Of a DNA stretch of 34,760 bases, positions 23,771 to 34,760 are shown in pieces. Made by a program: the position numbers and the translations under genes. The DNA is from Pirellulales bacterium (GTDB lineage Bacteria > Planctomycetota > Planctomycetia > Pirellulales > Lacipirellulaceae). A model generated the notes under the pieces. The model ran no database searches. It saw only the letters and a list, made by a program, of their open reading frames with translations, and was not told where the DNA came from. The first letter of the stretch is position 1; each line of letters starts with the position of its first letter. The stretch covers positions 1-34,760 of the forward strand of contig JAFGFZ010000059.1 in NCBI GenBank assembly GCA_016930815.1, in the 5' to 3' direction.

Positions 23771-26140
23771 ATGGCAAAGAGCAATGCCATTTGGGGCATC
23801 GACATTGGCCAGTGCGCATTGAAAGCACTGCAGTGTCGTCCTCACGACAAGGATCCGAAACGGATTATTGCCGAATCGTTTGACTACATCGAGTATTCCA
23901 AGATTCTGAGCCAACCCGAAGCCGACCGTACCGAATTGGTTGCGGAAGCGCTAGCGCAATTCGTATCACGGAATGATCTATCGGGCGACCGGGTTGCGAT
24001 CTCGGTTCCTGGCCAGACTGGATTGGCCCGTTTTATCAAGCTGCCACCGGTCGAATCGAAAAAAATCCCGGATATCGTCAAGTACGAAGCACGGCAGCAG
24101 ATTCCCTTCTCACTCGAAGATGTTGTCTGGGATTACCAACAGCTTGCCGGAGGAAGTGAAGAGGAGGGCTATGTTCTGGAGACAGAGGTCGGTCTCTTTG
24201 CGATGAAACGGGATCAGGTATCCCGGTCACTCAAGCCGTTGAACGATGCTGGTATCGATATCGATGTGATCCAGCTTGCCCCGCTGGCCATTTATAACTT
24301 CCTCTGTTTTGATCTCCTGGACGACCTGCATAGCGGGGCACCCTACGATCCGCAGAATCCTCCTCCATCCACGGTGGTCATTTCGCTTGGTACTGACACG
24401 ACCGACCTGGTTGTAACGAACGGCTATCGCGTATGGCAGCGCAACATTCCGATCGGTGGCAATCATTTTACGAAAGCCCTGTCGAAGGAACTCAGGCTCA
24501 CCTTCTCGAAGGCGGAGCATTTGAAACGGCACGCCACCCAGGCGGACGATCCGAAGGCCGTCTTTCAAGCCATGCGGCCTGTCTTCAGCGATCTGTTGGC
24601 TGAGATCCAACGGTCCATCGGATACTTCACGAGCATCGACAAAACGGCCAGTATCGGCCAAATTGTGGCCTTAGGGAATGCAATGAAGTTGCCGGGCCTG
24701 CAACGTTACCTATCACAAAACCTGGAACAGACGGTTGTCCCAATCAAGGAATATCAGAATCTGGTGGGTGGTAGCGTCACGGCTGGCCCCCAGTTTAAAG
24801 AGAATATCCTGAGCTTCGCGGTCTCTTATGGTCTCTGCGTCCAAGGTCTTGGTTTGAGTGAACTTCGGACCAACCTGCTTCCGGAAGAGATCATCACGCA
24901 CCGGCTCATTCGTGCAAAGAAACCATGGATGGTTGCGGGAATTGCCGCCCTACTGGTCGGTTGCACGGTCAATTACATCGCGACCTTTGCATCGCTCAAG
25001 AGTGTCGATGTGGAGAAACCCCTGTATAAAACAGCGTTGGCGTCCGCCGATACGACCCAGCGCAAATCAACCGATCTGATGAGCCAATTCAAGGCGGCCC
25101 AGGACCAATTCATTCAGATTCAGGATATCGGAGACAATCTCGTCAGTAACGTTGAGGGGCGCCTGCGGTGGCTGGAGTTACTCAAGGCGATCAGTACGGC
25201 GCTCCCGAAGGAAGAAGCCGAACTGGATGACAGCCAGAATGTCTCGATGGAAGAACTGGCCAAAGCAATCAGTGAACGCGAGGTACTCCACATTCAGCGA
25301 CTCGATTGCCAGTACCTCGAAGATGTCTCCACGTGGTTTGCGGGTGTTGCCGAGGAATATCGCGTGGATTCGGCGAAGAATACCGAGGAGGGCAAGGCTT
25401 CTTCAGAGGCCACCCAACCAGCGGACGGCGCCGCATCGCCGGACGGCGCTGCGCCAGCGGACGATGGAACCGGAAATCCGGCGGGCGACGCAACGGCCTC
25501 GGCGCAAGCGAATCCGACCGAAGATCCCAACGCTGCCGCTGACACCAATCCACCAGACACCTCCGGAAGCGGATTCGCCGACGATGCATCCGCCCAAGGC
25601 GGTGGAACAACCGAGGGTCCCACCGGTCCCGGCTGGATCATCGAGTTGCGTGGATTTCATTATCACAATGCGGATATCGATAACGAAGGTGCCGAATTCA
25701 TTCGAAATACTTTCCTCAAAAATCTGACCGAAGGATCTGTTGAATTGCCCCCGCCTCCCGGGGATCCAACCCAGCCTGCCCCGCAAGAAGGAGAGGGCGA
25801 GACAGAGCTAATTCCCGTCCCGATGAAAGACCTTTCCATTTCTTACCCCGTGATTGTCTGGTATAGCGAGATCCGGGACCAATCGGTGAGCATGGGGGGC
25901 GATGAAGAGGCCCTTGCGGGTGCGGTAGGTCGAGAAGTGAATCCCCGGCAAGGACGCCAGCCGGGCAGTAATCAGCAGAACAACGCATTACCAGAACCTA
26001 AGATACTTAAATTACGGCGAATCAATTTCATTATCCAGTTTTGCTGGCAACCCAAAACACCAACCGAACGACTCAATCCAGAAAAAGCAACCAATGCAGC
26101 CATTCCAGATGATAGCAGCGATGGCACGACTGATTATTGA
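23771..26140 (+). CDS. PilM-PilN-like fusion, pilus/secretion inner-membrane assembly protein
   Basis: A 789-residue protein with AGAGG 7 bases before the ATG. Residues 1-360 are the actin-like PilM/FtsA fold: NAIWGIDIGQCALKALQCRP, ISVPGQTGLARFIKLPPVE, KYEARQQIPFSLEDVVWDYQ, VVISLGTDTTDLVVTNG and GGNHFTKALSKELRLTFSKAE. A transmembrane helix (about 385-405, MVAGIAALLVGCTVNYIATF) follows, then a helical, coiled-coil-like stretch, a Pro/Ala/Asp/Gly-rich linker (about 537-617) and a periplasmic domain to the end. PilM is normally cytosolic and binds the N-terminal tail of a separate PilN. Here the two are one chain, with the PilN-like part recognised by its position and topology, not by sequence. 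It is the first gene of a set in pilMNOPQ order. Confidence 0.85.
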   Translation: MAKSNAIWGIDIGQCALKALQCRPHDKDPKRIIAESFDYIEYSKILSQPEADRTELVAEALAQFVSRNDLSGDRVAISVPGQTGLARFIKLPPVESKKIPDIVKYEARQQIPFSLEDVVWDYQQLAGGSEEEGYVLETEVGLFAMKRDQVSRSLKPLNDAGIDIDVIQLAPLAIYNFLCFDLLDDLHSGAPYDPQNPPPSTVVISLGTDTTDLVVTNGYRVWQRNIPIGGNHFTKALSKELRLTFSKAEHLKRHATQADDPKAVFQAMRPVFSDLLAEIQRSIGYFTSIDKTASIGQIVALGNAMKLPGLQRYLSQNLEQTVVPIKEYQNLVGGSVTAGPQFKENILSFAVSYGLCVQGLGLSELRTNLLPEEIITHRLIRAKKPWMVAGIAALLVGCTVNYIATFASLKSVDVEKPLYKTALASADTTQRKSTDLMSQFKAAQDQFIQIQDIGDNLVSNVEGRLRWLELLKAISTALPKEEAELDDSQNVSMEELAKAISEREVLHIQRLDCQYLEDVSTWFAGVAEEYRVDSAKNTEEGKASSEATQPADGAASPDGAAPADDGTGNPAGDATASAQANPTEDPNAAADTNPPDTSGSGFADDASAQGGGTTEGPTGPGWIIELRGFHYHNADIDNEGAEFIRNTFLKNLTEGSVELPPPPGDPTQPAPQEGEGETELIPVPMKDLSISYPVIVWYSEIRDQSVSMGGDEEALAGAVGREVNPRQGRQPGSNQQNNALPEPKILKLRRINFIIQFCWQPKTPTERLNPEKATNAAIPDDSSDGTTDY

Positions 26141-26177
26141 AAGGGTTGATTGCTTCCAATAAAGCAGGAGCGGAACC

Positions 26178-27830
26178 ATGGAACAGATACGAGCTATTCT
26201 CCAATTTTTCAAGAAACAACACTTCTGGCTCCTCAACGCCCTGATCATTGTCACGGCGATCGTCTCATGGTTTCTCGCGGCTCGATCGTTGAACGATACC
26301 TTTTCCAAAAATCGGAACACGATCGAAACCGCATTGAAGGCACAACAACAGATTGCCGCAACCAACCCCCATCACAATGATAAGACTATCGAAGCTCAAC
26401 GCCAGGAAGTCGCTCAACTCCGAATGCATACCCTTGAAGTATGGCAAAAACTCTACAAGCGCCAGCAGGAAGAAGTCTTGAAATGGCCCGCTCAATTGGG
26501 CAATGCATTTATCAACATGATCTCCAAGTATAAGTTTGGCGATGAGCTTACCGCCGTGGACAAGCCATATCTCGCTCGGTATCGAAACTATATCCAAGAT
26601 GCTGCCCGCAAGTTACCAGAAATCGTCCAGGCGAAAACCAAGGATGTCGACATGAGTTTGGGCGGCGAGCTTTATGGTGAAAGAGGCGGTTATGGGCAGC
26701 AAACTCCAGGTGGCCCGGAAGATGCGGCCGTCGAGGAGGATTACGTGGTGCTGTGGCCAAGTTACCAGGAACAGATCGAAGGGCGCCTCGTCTGGTCCCA
26801 AACGCCCACTTCGATGCAGATGTGGATTGCCCAGGAGGATCTCTGGGTGATTGAAACCATGCTGAGGGCGATCGCGGCCGTGAATCGAGATACGGGGGCA
26901 ACGGGATACCACGATGCGGCAATCCGAGAAATCCATTCCCTGGAGATCGGCCGAGAAGCTGCGATGGCCCGCAACACGCAGGGACGACTATTCCAGAAGC
27001 GTTCCAGTCAAGGACCGGGAATGCCAAGTGAAGGGGGAGGGTATGGACGCGGTATGGAGGGCGGGGGCTATGAGGGACGCAGTTTACAGGACTTGGGACG
27101 GGGCGCCGAAGGCGGCATCGGGCGTGCCATGCCCGGTATGGAAGGAAGGGGCGATCCGTACGGATACGGCGCTGGCGGTGAAACCAGCGGTTCCGAAGAT
27201 GGTTCCACCATGGATGCCAACGCCTGGCTCCTCCAAGGGCGCTACCTGGACGCGGAAGGGAAGCCCAGCGATGGCACGGAAGAAAGTGGCAACATGGGAT
27301 ACAAAAAATTACCCGTTCGAATGGTCCTGACCATGGACCAACGCATGCTGTCCAAGTTGGTCATTGAATGTGCCAACGCCCCCCTACCCATTGAAGTCGA
27401 GGAAATTCGTGCAAATGTCGGATCCGCGCAAGAGATGGGTAGCAGTGGCGCTAGTGGTTATGGTGAGGGTGGTGGTTCTCGTAGAGGCGGTTATGGAGAG
27501 AGTGGCTATGGAGGGTATGGCCCGGGCCGCGGCGGTATCATGCGAGGCAATGAAGGCGGTGGTGGAAGAAGTCTGCCGATGGGGGGTTCGGAGGGAGGCG
27601 GCATCTATGGTCGTGGCGGAAATGCCATGGAAGGATATGGGATGGACGATGCGGAAGAAATCGATATGAAGCCCAATCCGCAGATGATCCCGGTTATCCT
27701 GTATGGTACGATCTATATCTATAATCCTCCCAATCCAGAGGCAATGAAATTTCCATGGGAAGAAGGTGGGGCCACGGATAGCAACCAGCCGTTTGCGGGC
27801 CAGACCCAATCATCCAATTATTCGTCGTGA
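26178..27830 (+). CDS. Single-pass membrane protein in PilO position with Gly/Tyr-rich blocks
   Basis: A 550-residue protein with AGGAG (26167-26171) shortly before the ATG. Topology resembles PilO: a short cytosolic N terminus, one membrane helix (residues about 15-34, HFWLLNALIIVTAIVSWFLA), then a helical coiled-coil-like stretch to about 100 and a periplasmic part. Two low-complexity blocks (about 275-345 and 415-492) are made of Gly, Tyr, Arg, Glu and Ser, with GGYG, RGGYG and GGGYG units. An ordered segment between them (LPVRMVLTMDQRMLSKLVIE) looks like a ferredoxin-like strand-helix of PilO/GspM proteins. It follows pilMN by 37 bases. The PilO role is inferred from order and topology; sequence similarity could not be tested. 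Confidence 0.7.
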   Translation: MEQIRAILQFFKKQHFWLLNALIIVTAIVSWFLAARSLNDTFSKNRNTIETALKAQQQIAATNPHHNDKTIEAQRQEVAQLRMHTLEVWQKLYKRQQEEVLKWPAQLGNAFINMISKYKFGDELTAVDKPYLARYRNYIQDAARKLPEIVQAKTKDVDMSLGGELYGERGGYGQQTPGGPEDAAVEEDYVVLWPSYQEQIEGRLVWSQTPTSMQMWIAQEDLWVIETMLRAIAAVNRDTGATGYHDAAIREIHSLEIGREAAMARNTQGRLFQKRSSQGPGMPSEGGGYGRGMEGGGYEGRSLQDLGRGAEGGIGRAMPGMEGRGDPYGYGAGGETSGSEDGSTMDANAWLLQGRYLDAEGKPSDGTEESGNMGYKKLPVRMVLTMDQRMLSKLVIECANAPLPIEVEEIRANVGSAQEMGSSGASGYGEGGGSRRGGYGESGYGGYGPGRGGIMRGNEGGGGRSLPMGGSEGGGIYGRGGNAMEGYGMDDAEEIDMKPNPQMIPVILYGTIYIYNPPNPEAMKFPWEEGGATDSNQPFAGQTQSSNYSS

Positions 27831-27954
27831 AAATCGGGGTACGAAAGCTCGGCCGTTTGATAAACGCCGGAGGATATTCCGTGTTGGGAACCCAATCGTA
27901 CGTTCATGCGTCCAATCATTGGTTGGGCGTTTCCATGAACAAGGAGATGAGAAA

Positions 27955-30258
27955 ATGATGCGAGCCAACATGCAAGGCATGAGTGGACTTAAGGGCATTC
28001 TGCTCAAACATGGGGAAAAGATCGGCCTCAGTTTGATCGGCCTGGTCGTTGCCTGGTTCATCTACTCTTCCATCGGCCGGGAACGACTCCCCGAGGATCA
28101 ACCCCAAAAACTGGCTAGTCTCGTGAAAACGGCCAGCGACCATATGGGAGATACGACATGGGACCAATTGGATACGGAATATAAAAAGATAGCCTTGGCG
28201 GCCAAACCAAGCGGCGAGCCGATGAAGGAACTGCAAGCCAGTCATTATCCCAAGCTCCCATCGTTCGACACGCCCGTCATCCCACACCGGGAACCACGCC
28301 GCGATCCGATCCTGCTAACCGTGGCCGAATTGGAGGTCCATCCCGGCGCGGGCATCATCGCACACGTCGATGAAGAAGTTATGAAGAAACGTGAAGAAGC
28401 GGCTCGCATTGAAGAGGAGAAACAGCGGAAGGAGGAGGAGAAGAAACGCGACAGCGAAACGGAACCCGGCGAAGGCCGAAGTCCTTATGGCGATCGCGGT
28501 TATGGCGGCGAGGGAAGAGGCGGATATGGAGGCGAAGGAAGAGGCGGTTATGGCAGCCGGGGAGGATATGGCCAGGGCATGGATCGAGGGACCGGCCGTC
28601 GAGGCGGCGGCGGTTTGCTCGAAGGGGGTGGCCGCGGCGGTGCTTATGCCGGAGACGATCCGAATGTCCGTCCCATCGATATGGCGGTCTCCATGGAAGG
28701 GTATGTTCCCGACGGTACGGAACGCTATGACCTGACGTACTGGAATTGCATTGTCGGCAAGGTCCCCATCAAGAAACAGATCAAGGAATTTAGTAACGCT
28801 CTGCATAATACTTACAATTACGATCCTTCGATCGATTTTCCGAGTTATGAAATCTACCAGGTTGAAAGAAAAGAGATTACCGGCAGCGGTGCGTCAGAAT
28901 GGCAGAAGGTCAAGCCACGCGATCCGAAGACCAAGAACCTTTTCCCCTATGTAAACTATGATGTCCTTGTGAAGCTCCAGTGGGATTGGCCCACATCCAT
29001 GGAACCTGTCGTCGGCGATCAATACATCGATCCCTTGTTGACCTTCCCATTACCACCCGTTGTCGGCCATGGATGGGGGAAGGATGCAACGCATTCTGAC
29101 ATCCCGCTTTTTGATCCGGCTACCCTACCGGCGGATCAGAATCGTGAAGACCTGGAGGAAGATGATTCGCAAGACATGCCACTCGACGAGGATACCTTTG
29201 TCAGTGGTTCGGGGGATGATACGACGGGCAATTTCCGAGGGGGCCGCGGCGGCTATGGTGGCCTGGAGAGTGGCAGGGGCGGTGTCCGGAGGCCTGGCAT
29301 GCCGGGCGGCCGGTCCGGCTATGGTGGCTACGGTGAGGAGGGAATGACTCGCGGCCGCGGAGGGTATGGTGGCCGTGGCGGTATCGAAGGTGGTGTTCGC
29401 GATCCTTATGGCGGCCGCGGTATCGCCGGCCGCGGTGGCTACGGTGGCCGGGAGATGGGTGGCCGCGGTGGCTATGGCAGCCGCGGAATGGGTGCGATTG
29501 GCTATGGCATGATAGAAGAAACGGAATTCCTCCTCTTCCGATTCTTCGATTTCGATGTCCAACCCGGAAAGACCTATCAATATCGAGTCCGGCTCGTAGT
29601 CGCGGATCCGAACCACAATACTGATAAGCGTTTCCTTGCCCCTGAAGTACTCGAACGGCGGGCCGCGGTGGAACAAAAAAATAAGGGAAATCTGCCTTAC
29701 CGCTTGACGGAATGGAGTGAGCCGAGTGCGGCAGTTGGCGTCTCGCTTCCTGGACAGGTCCTGGCGGGCAAGGTCAATCCGGCTTCACAAAGCTCCCATC
29801 ATTCCGAACCGGCGGCGGGCTGGATTGTGACGTCGTTTGATGGGAATACGGCCGAGGAACTGATCGCCGAAGAAGAGCGAGTCTATCGGGGTTCCGTCGG
29901 TAATGTGTCCGTATCGGATGGCTGGGTTATCGCACCCAGTCGCGGTGAGCTGCATCGGAAAAAAGATTACCTTGTTCGAACGGGCGTCGTCATGATCGAC
30001 ATGTTTGGTGGAGAAAGACTTGACGGCAGCCGCGACATGACCATACCAGGTCAGGTCCTGCTGATGGACCCCTCGGGCCGCATGGTTATTCGGAACGAAC
30101 TGGAAGATGCCGGAAAGGTCGCCTTTTATCATCAACTTCTTGAGGAAGAGGTGGAACGGGAACGCGCCAATGAATCGGGAGACCGCCGGGGTGGTGAGGA
30201 AGGCCTCTTGGCCCCGCCGGGTGGAGGCCGAGGTGGGGGGCGTGGTGGCCGCCGTTAA
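27955..30258 (+). CDS. Single-pass membrane protein in PilP position with RGGYG repeats
   Basis: A 767-residue protein. The ATG at 27955 is chosen because AAGGAG (27941-27946) is 8 bases upstream; the long frame from 27766 overlaps the previous gene. One membrane helix near residues 20-42 (IGLSLIGLVVAWFIYSSIG) is followed by a Glu/Lys-rich helix (about 139-172) and the first Gly-rich block (176-232). Next comes an ordered domain (about 240-420), a second Gly-rich block (426-519) with RGGYG units, and a C-terminal region with a beta-rich segment FDFDVQPGKTYQYRVRLVV and a Gly/Arg-rich end. RGGYG occurs seven times. PilP is normally a short lipoprotein, so this is at best a positional equivalent. 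A strong terminator follows the stop codon. Confidence 0.72.
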   Translation: MMRANMQGMSGLKGILLKHGEKIGLSLIGLVVAWFIYSSIGRERLPEDQPQKLASLVKTASDHMGDTTWDQLDTEYKKIALAAKPSGEPMKELQASHYPKLPSFDTPVIPHREPRRDPILLTVAELEVHPGAGIIAHVDEEVMKKREEAARIEEEKQRKEEEKKRDSETEPGEGRSPYGDRGYGGEGRGGYGGEGRGGYGSRGGYGQGMDRGTGRRGGGGLLEGGGRGGAYAGDDPNVRPIDMAVSMEGYVPDGTERYDLTYWNCIVGKVPIKKQIKEFSNALHNTYNYDPSIDFPSYEIYQVERKEITGSGASEWQKVKPRDPKTKNLFPYVNYDVLVKLQWDWPTSMEPVVGDQYIDPLLTFPLPPVVGHGWGKDATHSDIPLFDPATLPADQNREDLEEDDSQDMPLDEDTFVSGSGDDTTGNFRGGRGGYGGLESGRGGVRRPGMPGGRSGYGGYGEEGMTRGRGGYGGRGGIEGGVRDPYGGRGIAGRGGYGGREMGGRGGYGSRGMGAIGYGMIEETEFLLFRFFDFDVQPGKTYQYRVRLVVADPNHNTDKRFLAPEVLERRAAVEQKNKGNLPYRLTEWSEPSAAVGVSLPGQVLAGKVNPASQSSHHSEPAAGWIVTSFDGNTAEELIAEEERVYRGSVGNVSVSDGWVIAPSRGELHRKKDYLVRTGVVMIDMFGGERLDGSRDMTIPGQVLLMDPSGRMVIRNELEDAGKVAFYHQLLEEEVERERANESGDRRGGEEGLLAPPGGGRGGGRGGRR
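28498..28554 (+). repeat. 24-bp coding repeat (GYGGEGRG units)
   Basis: Two 24-bp units (28498-28521 and 28522-28545) encode the same eight residues, followed by a partial third. The copies differ at synonymous third positions (ggc/gga, gag/gaa), which suggests that the peptide, not the DNA, is kept by selection. Confidence 0.75.
29428..29474 (+). repeat. Direct repeat within the second Gly-rich block
   Basis: GGCCGCGGTGGCTA occurs at 29428-29441 and 29461-29474, spaced exactly 11 codons apart. It encodes GRGGY in the same frame. It is part of the wider block 29230-29510 of degenerate RGGYG-coding repeats. Confidence 0.7.
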
Positions 30259-30280
30259 TCGGCTGCAATTTCGCAATTCC

Positions 30281-30316
30281 AAACCCCGGTCTCTTCCTCG
30301 GAAACCGGGGTTTTTT
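30281..30316 (+). terminator. Strong intrinsic terminator after the PilP-position gene
   Basis: AAACCCCGGT (30281-30290) pairs fully with ACCGGGGTTT (30304-30313) over a 13-base loop, and the T-run (30311-30316) begins in the stem. It lies 23 bases after the stop codon. It separates the pilMN-O-P genes from the secretin gene. Confidence 0.9.
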
Positions 30317-30392
30317 ATTCGCCAGCACCCATGCCGCCCGGTACGGAATGAAAAATTTACCGCCCATTTTGTAATCTTGCCAAAAAGTGGCC

Positions 30393-30421
30393 TTGACCGC
30401 TCTTTATGCGGGCAGTATTTT
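30393..30421 (+). promoter_or_regulatory. Candidate promoter of the secretin gene
   Basis: TTGACC (30393-30398), a 17-base spacer and TATTTT (30416-30421), just after the terminator. It predicts a leader of about 200 bases before the secretin TTG start. Confidence 0.5.
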
Positions 30422-30465
30422 CCCGCCGCTCGTCTTTCAATCGCGTGCACTTTGTCTTGGAATAT

Positions 30466-30580
30466 CCCCGTTCGGGGAACATGCGAACCACCTCATGCCG
30501 ATCCAATGGCGATTGCCACTGCGGCATGTGAAAAGAGACTAAGCACAAGGACGTGTAAGCGACGTGGCCATGAGGCCACG
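30466..30580 (+). promoter_or_regulatory. Structured leader of the secretin mRNA
   Basis: Two hairpins can form: CCCCG-TT-CGGGG (30466-30477) and a 7-bp perfect stem CGTGGCC-ATGA-GGCCACG (30563-30580). The second ends 33 bases before the AGGAG ribosome binding site at 30613-30617. No known riboswitch class was recognised. The rest of the gap 30259-30624 holds no gene. Confidence 0.4.
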
Positions 30581-30624
30581 CCATGCGCCGCGATGCGACG
30601 GCGCACCTCGAAAGGAGAATCGAG

Positions 30625-34710
<4,086 letters not shown>

Positions 34711-34760
34711 CGTTGCCCGATTGCTGCCATTCGCCGGCGGTTCGCATCTTGTGCCGGCAA

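Noticed and set aside
23445-23822. Open frame of 125 codons upstream of and overlapping pilMN
   Set aside because: It would cover the promoter and ribosome binding site of pilMN and has no domain or ribosome binding site of its own.
28498-29510. Repetitive GC-rich DNA considered as a CRISPR array or mobile repeat
   Set aside because: The repeats are in frame, codon-periodic and degenerate at third positions, inside one long coding sequence, with no unique spacers of even length.

Overview
The window looks like a chromosomal segment of a member of the Planctomycetota, possibly related to Pirellulales or Planctomycetales. This is inferred from gene content. The pointers are a DUF1080 (3-keto-disaccharide hydrolase-like) secreted protein, a GlmU reduced to its uridyltransferase half, a ribosomal protein L9 with a basic N-terminal extension, a short RpoD-like sigma factor with planctomycete-style region 2, a BamA with a long proline-rich insertion, and very large Gly/Tyr-rich envelope proteins. 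The cell plan is diderm: BamA, two secretin-type proteins and many signal peptides. Base composition looks moderately GC-rich and even, and I see no insertion sequence, phage, CRISPR or tRNA.

Layout. (1) 1-2008, plus strand: the 3' end of an unrecognised gene, a short exported secretin-like protein and a DUF1080 protein. (2) 2011-5196, minus strand: arginine cluster argB-argD-argF; argB has the hallmarks of a feedback-inhibited N-acetylglutamate kinase. (3) 5361-11788, plus strand: the old bacterial neighbourhood glmU-prs-rplY(ctc)-pth-rpsF-ssb-rplI-dnaB, covering precursor supply, translation and replication. rpsR (S18), usually between ssb and rplI, is absent. (4) 12051-16522: a small Tyr/Pro/Gly-rich exported protein, plsC (phospholipid synthesis), rpsA (six S1 domains plus an acidic tail) and a group-2-like sigma-70 factor. 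(5) 16727-19714: bamA, facing a minus-strand pair, cmk and a divergent GH38-like protein (19733-23298). (6) 23771-34710, plus strand: a cluster in the order of the classical pilMNOPQ genes. It has a PilM-PilN fusion, two single-pass membrane proteins with RGGYG-rich low-complexity blocks in the PilO and PilP positions, a strong terminator, and a separately promoted 1361-residue secretin with TPR-like repeats at its N terminus.

The most interesting part is region 6. The synteny says type IV pilus/type II secretion alignment complex, but each component is remodelled: M and N are fused, O and P carry Arg-Gly-Gly-Tyr-Gly repeats on the periplasmic side, and Q has helical repeats upstream of its secretin N domain plus an acidic insert in the secretin domain. 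Promoter calls are by-eye matches to -35/-10 consensus and should be treated as candidates. Where a Shine-Dalgarno sequence decides a start codon, this is stated.
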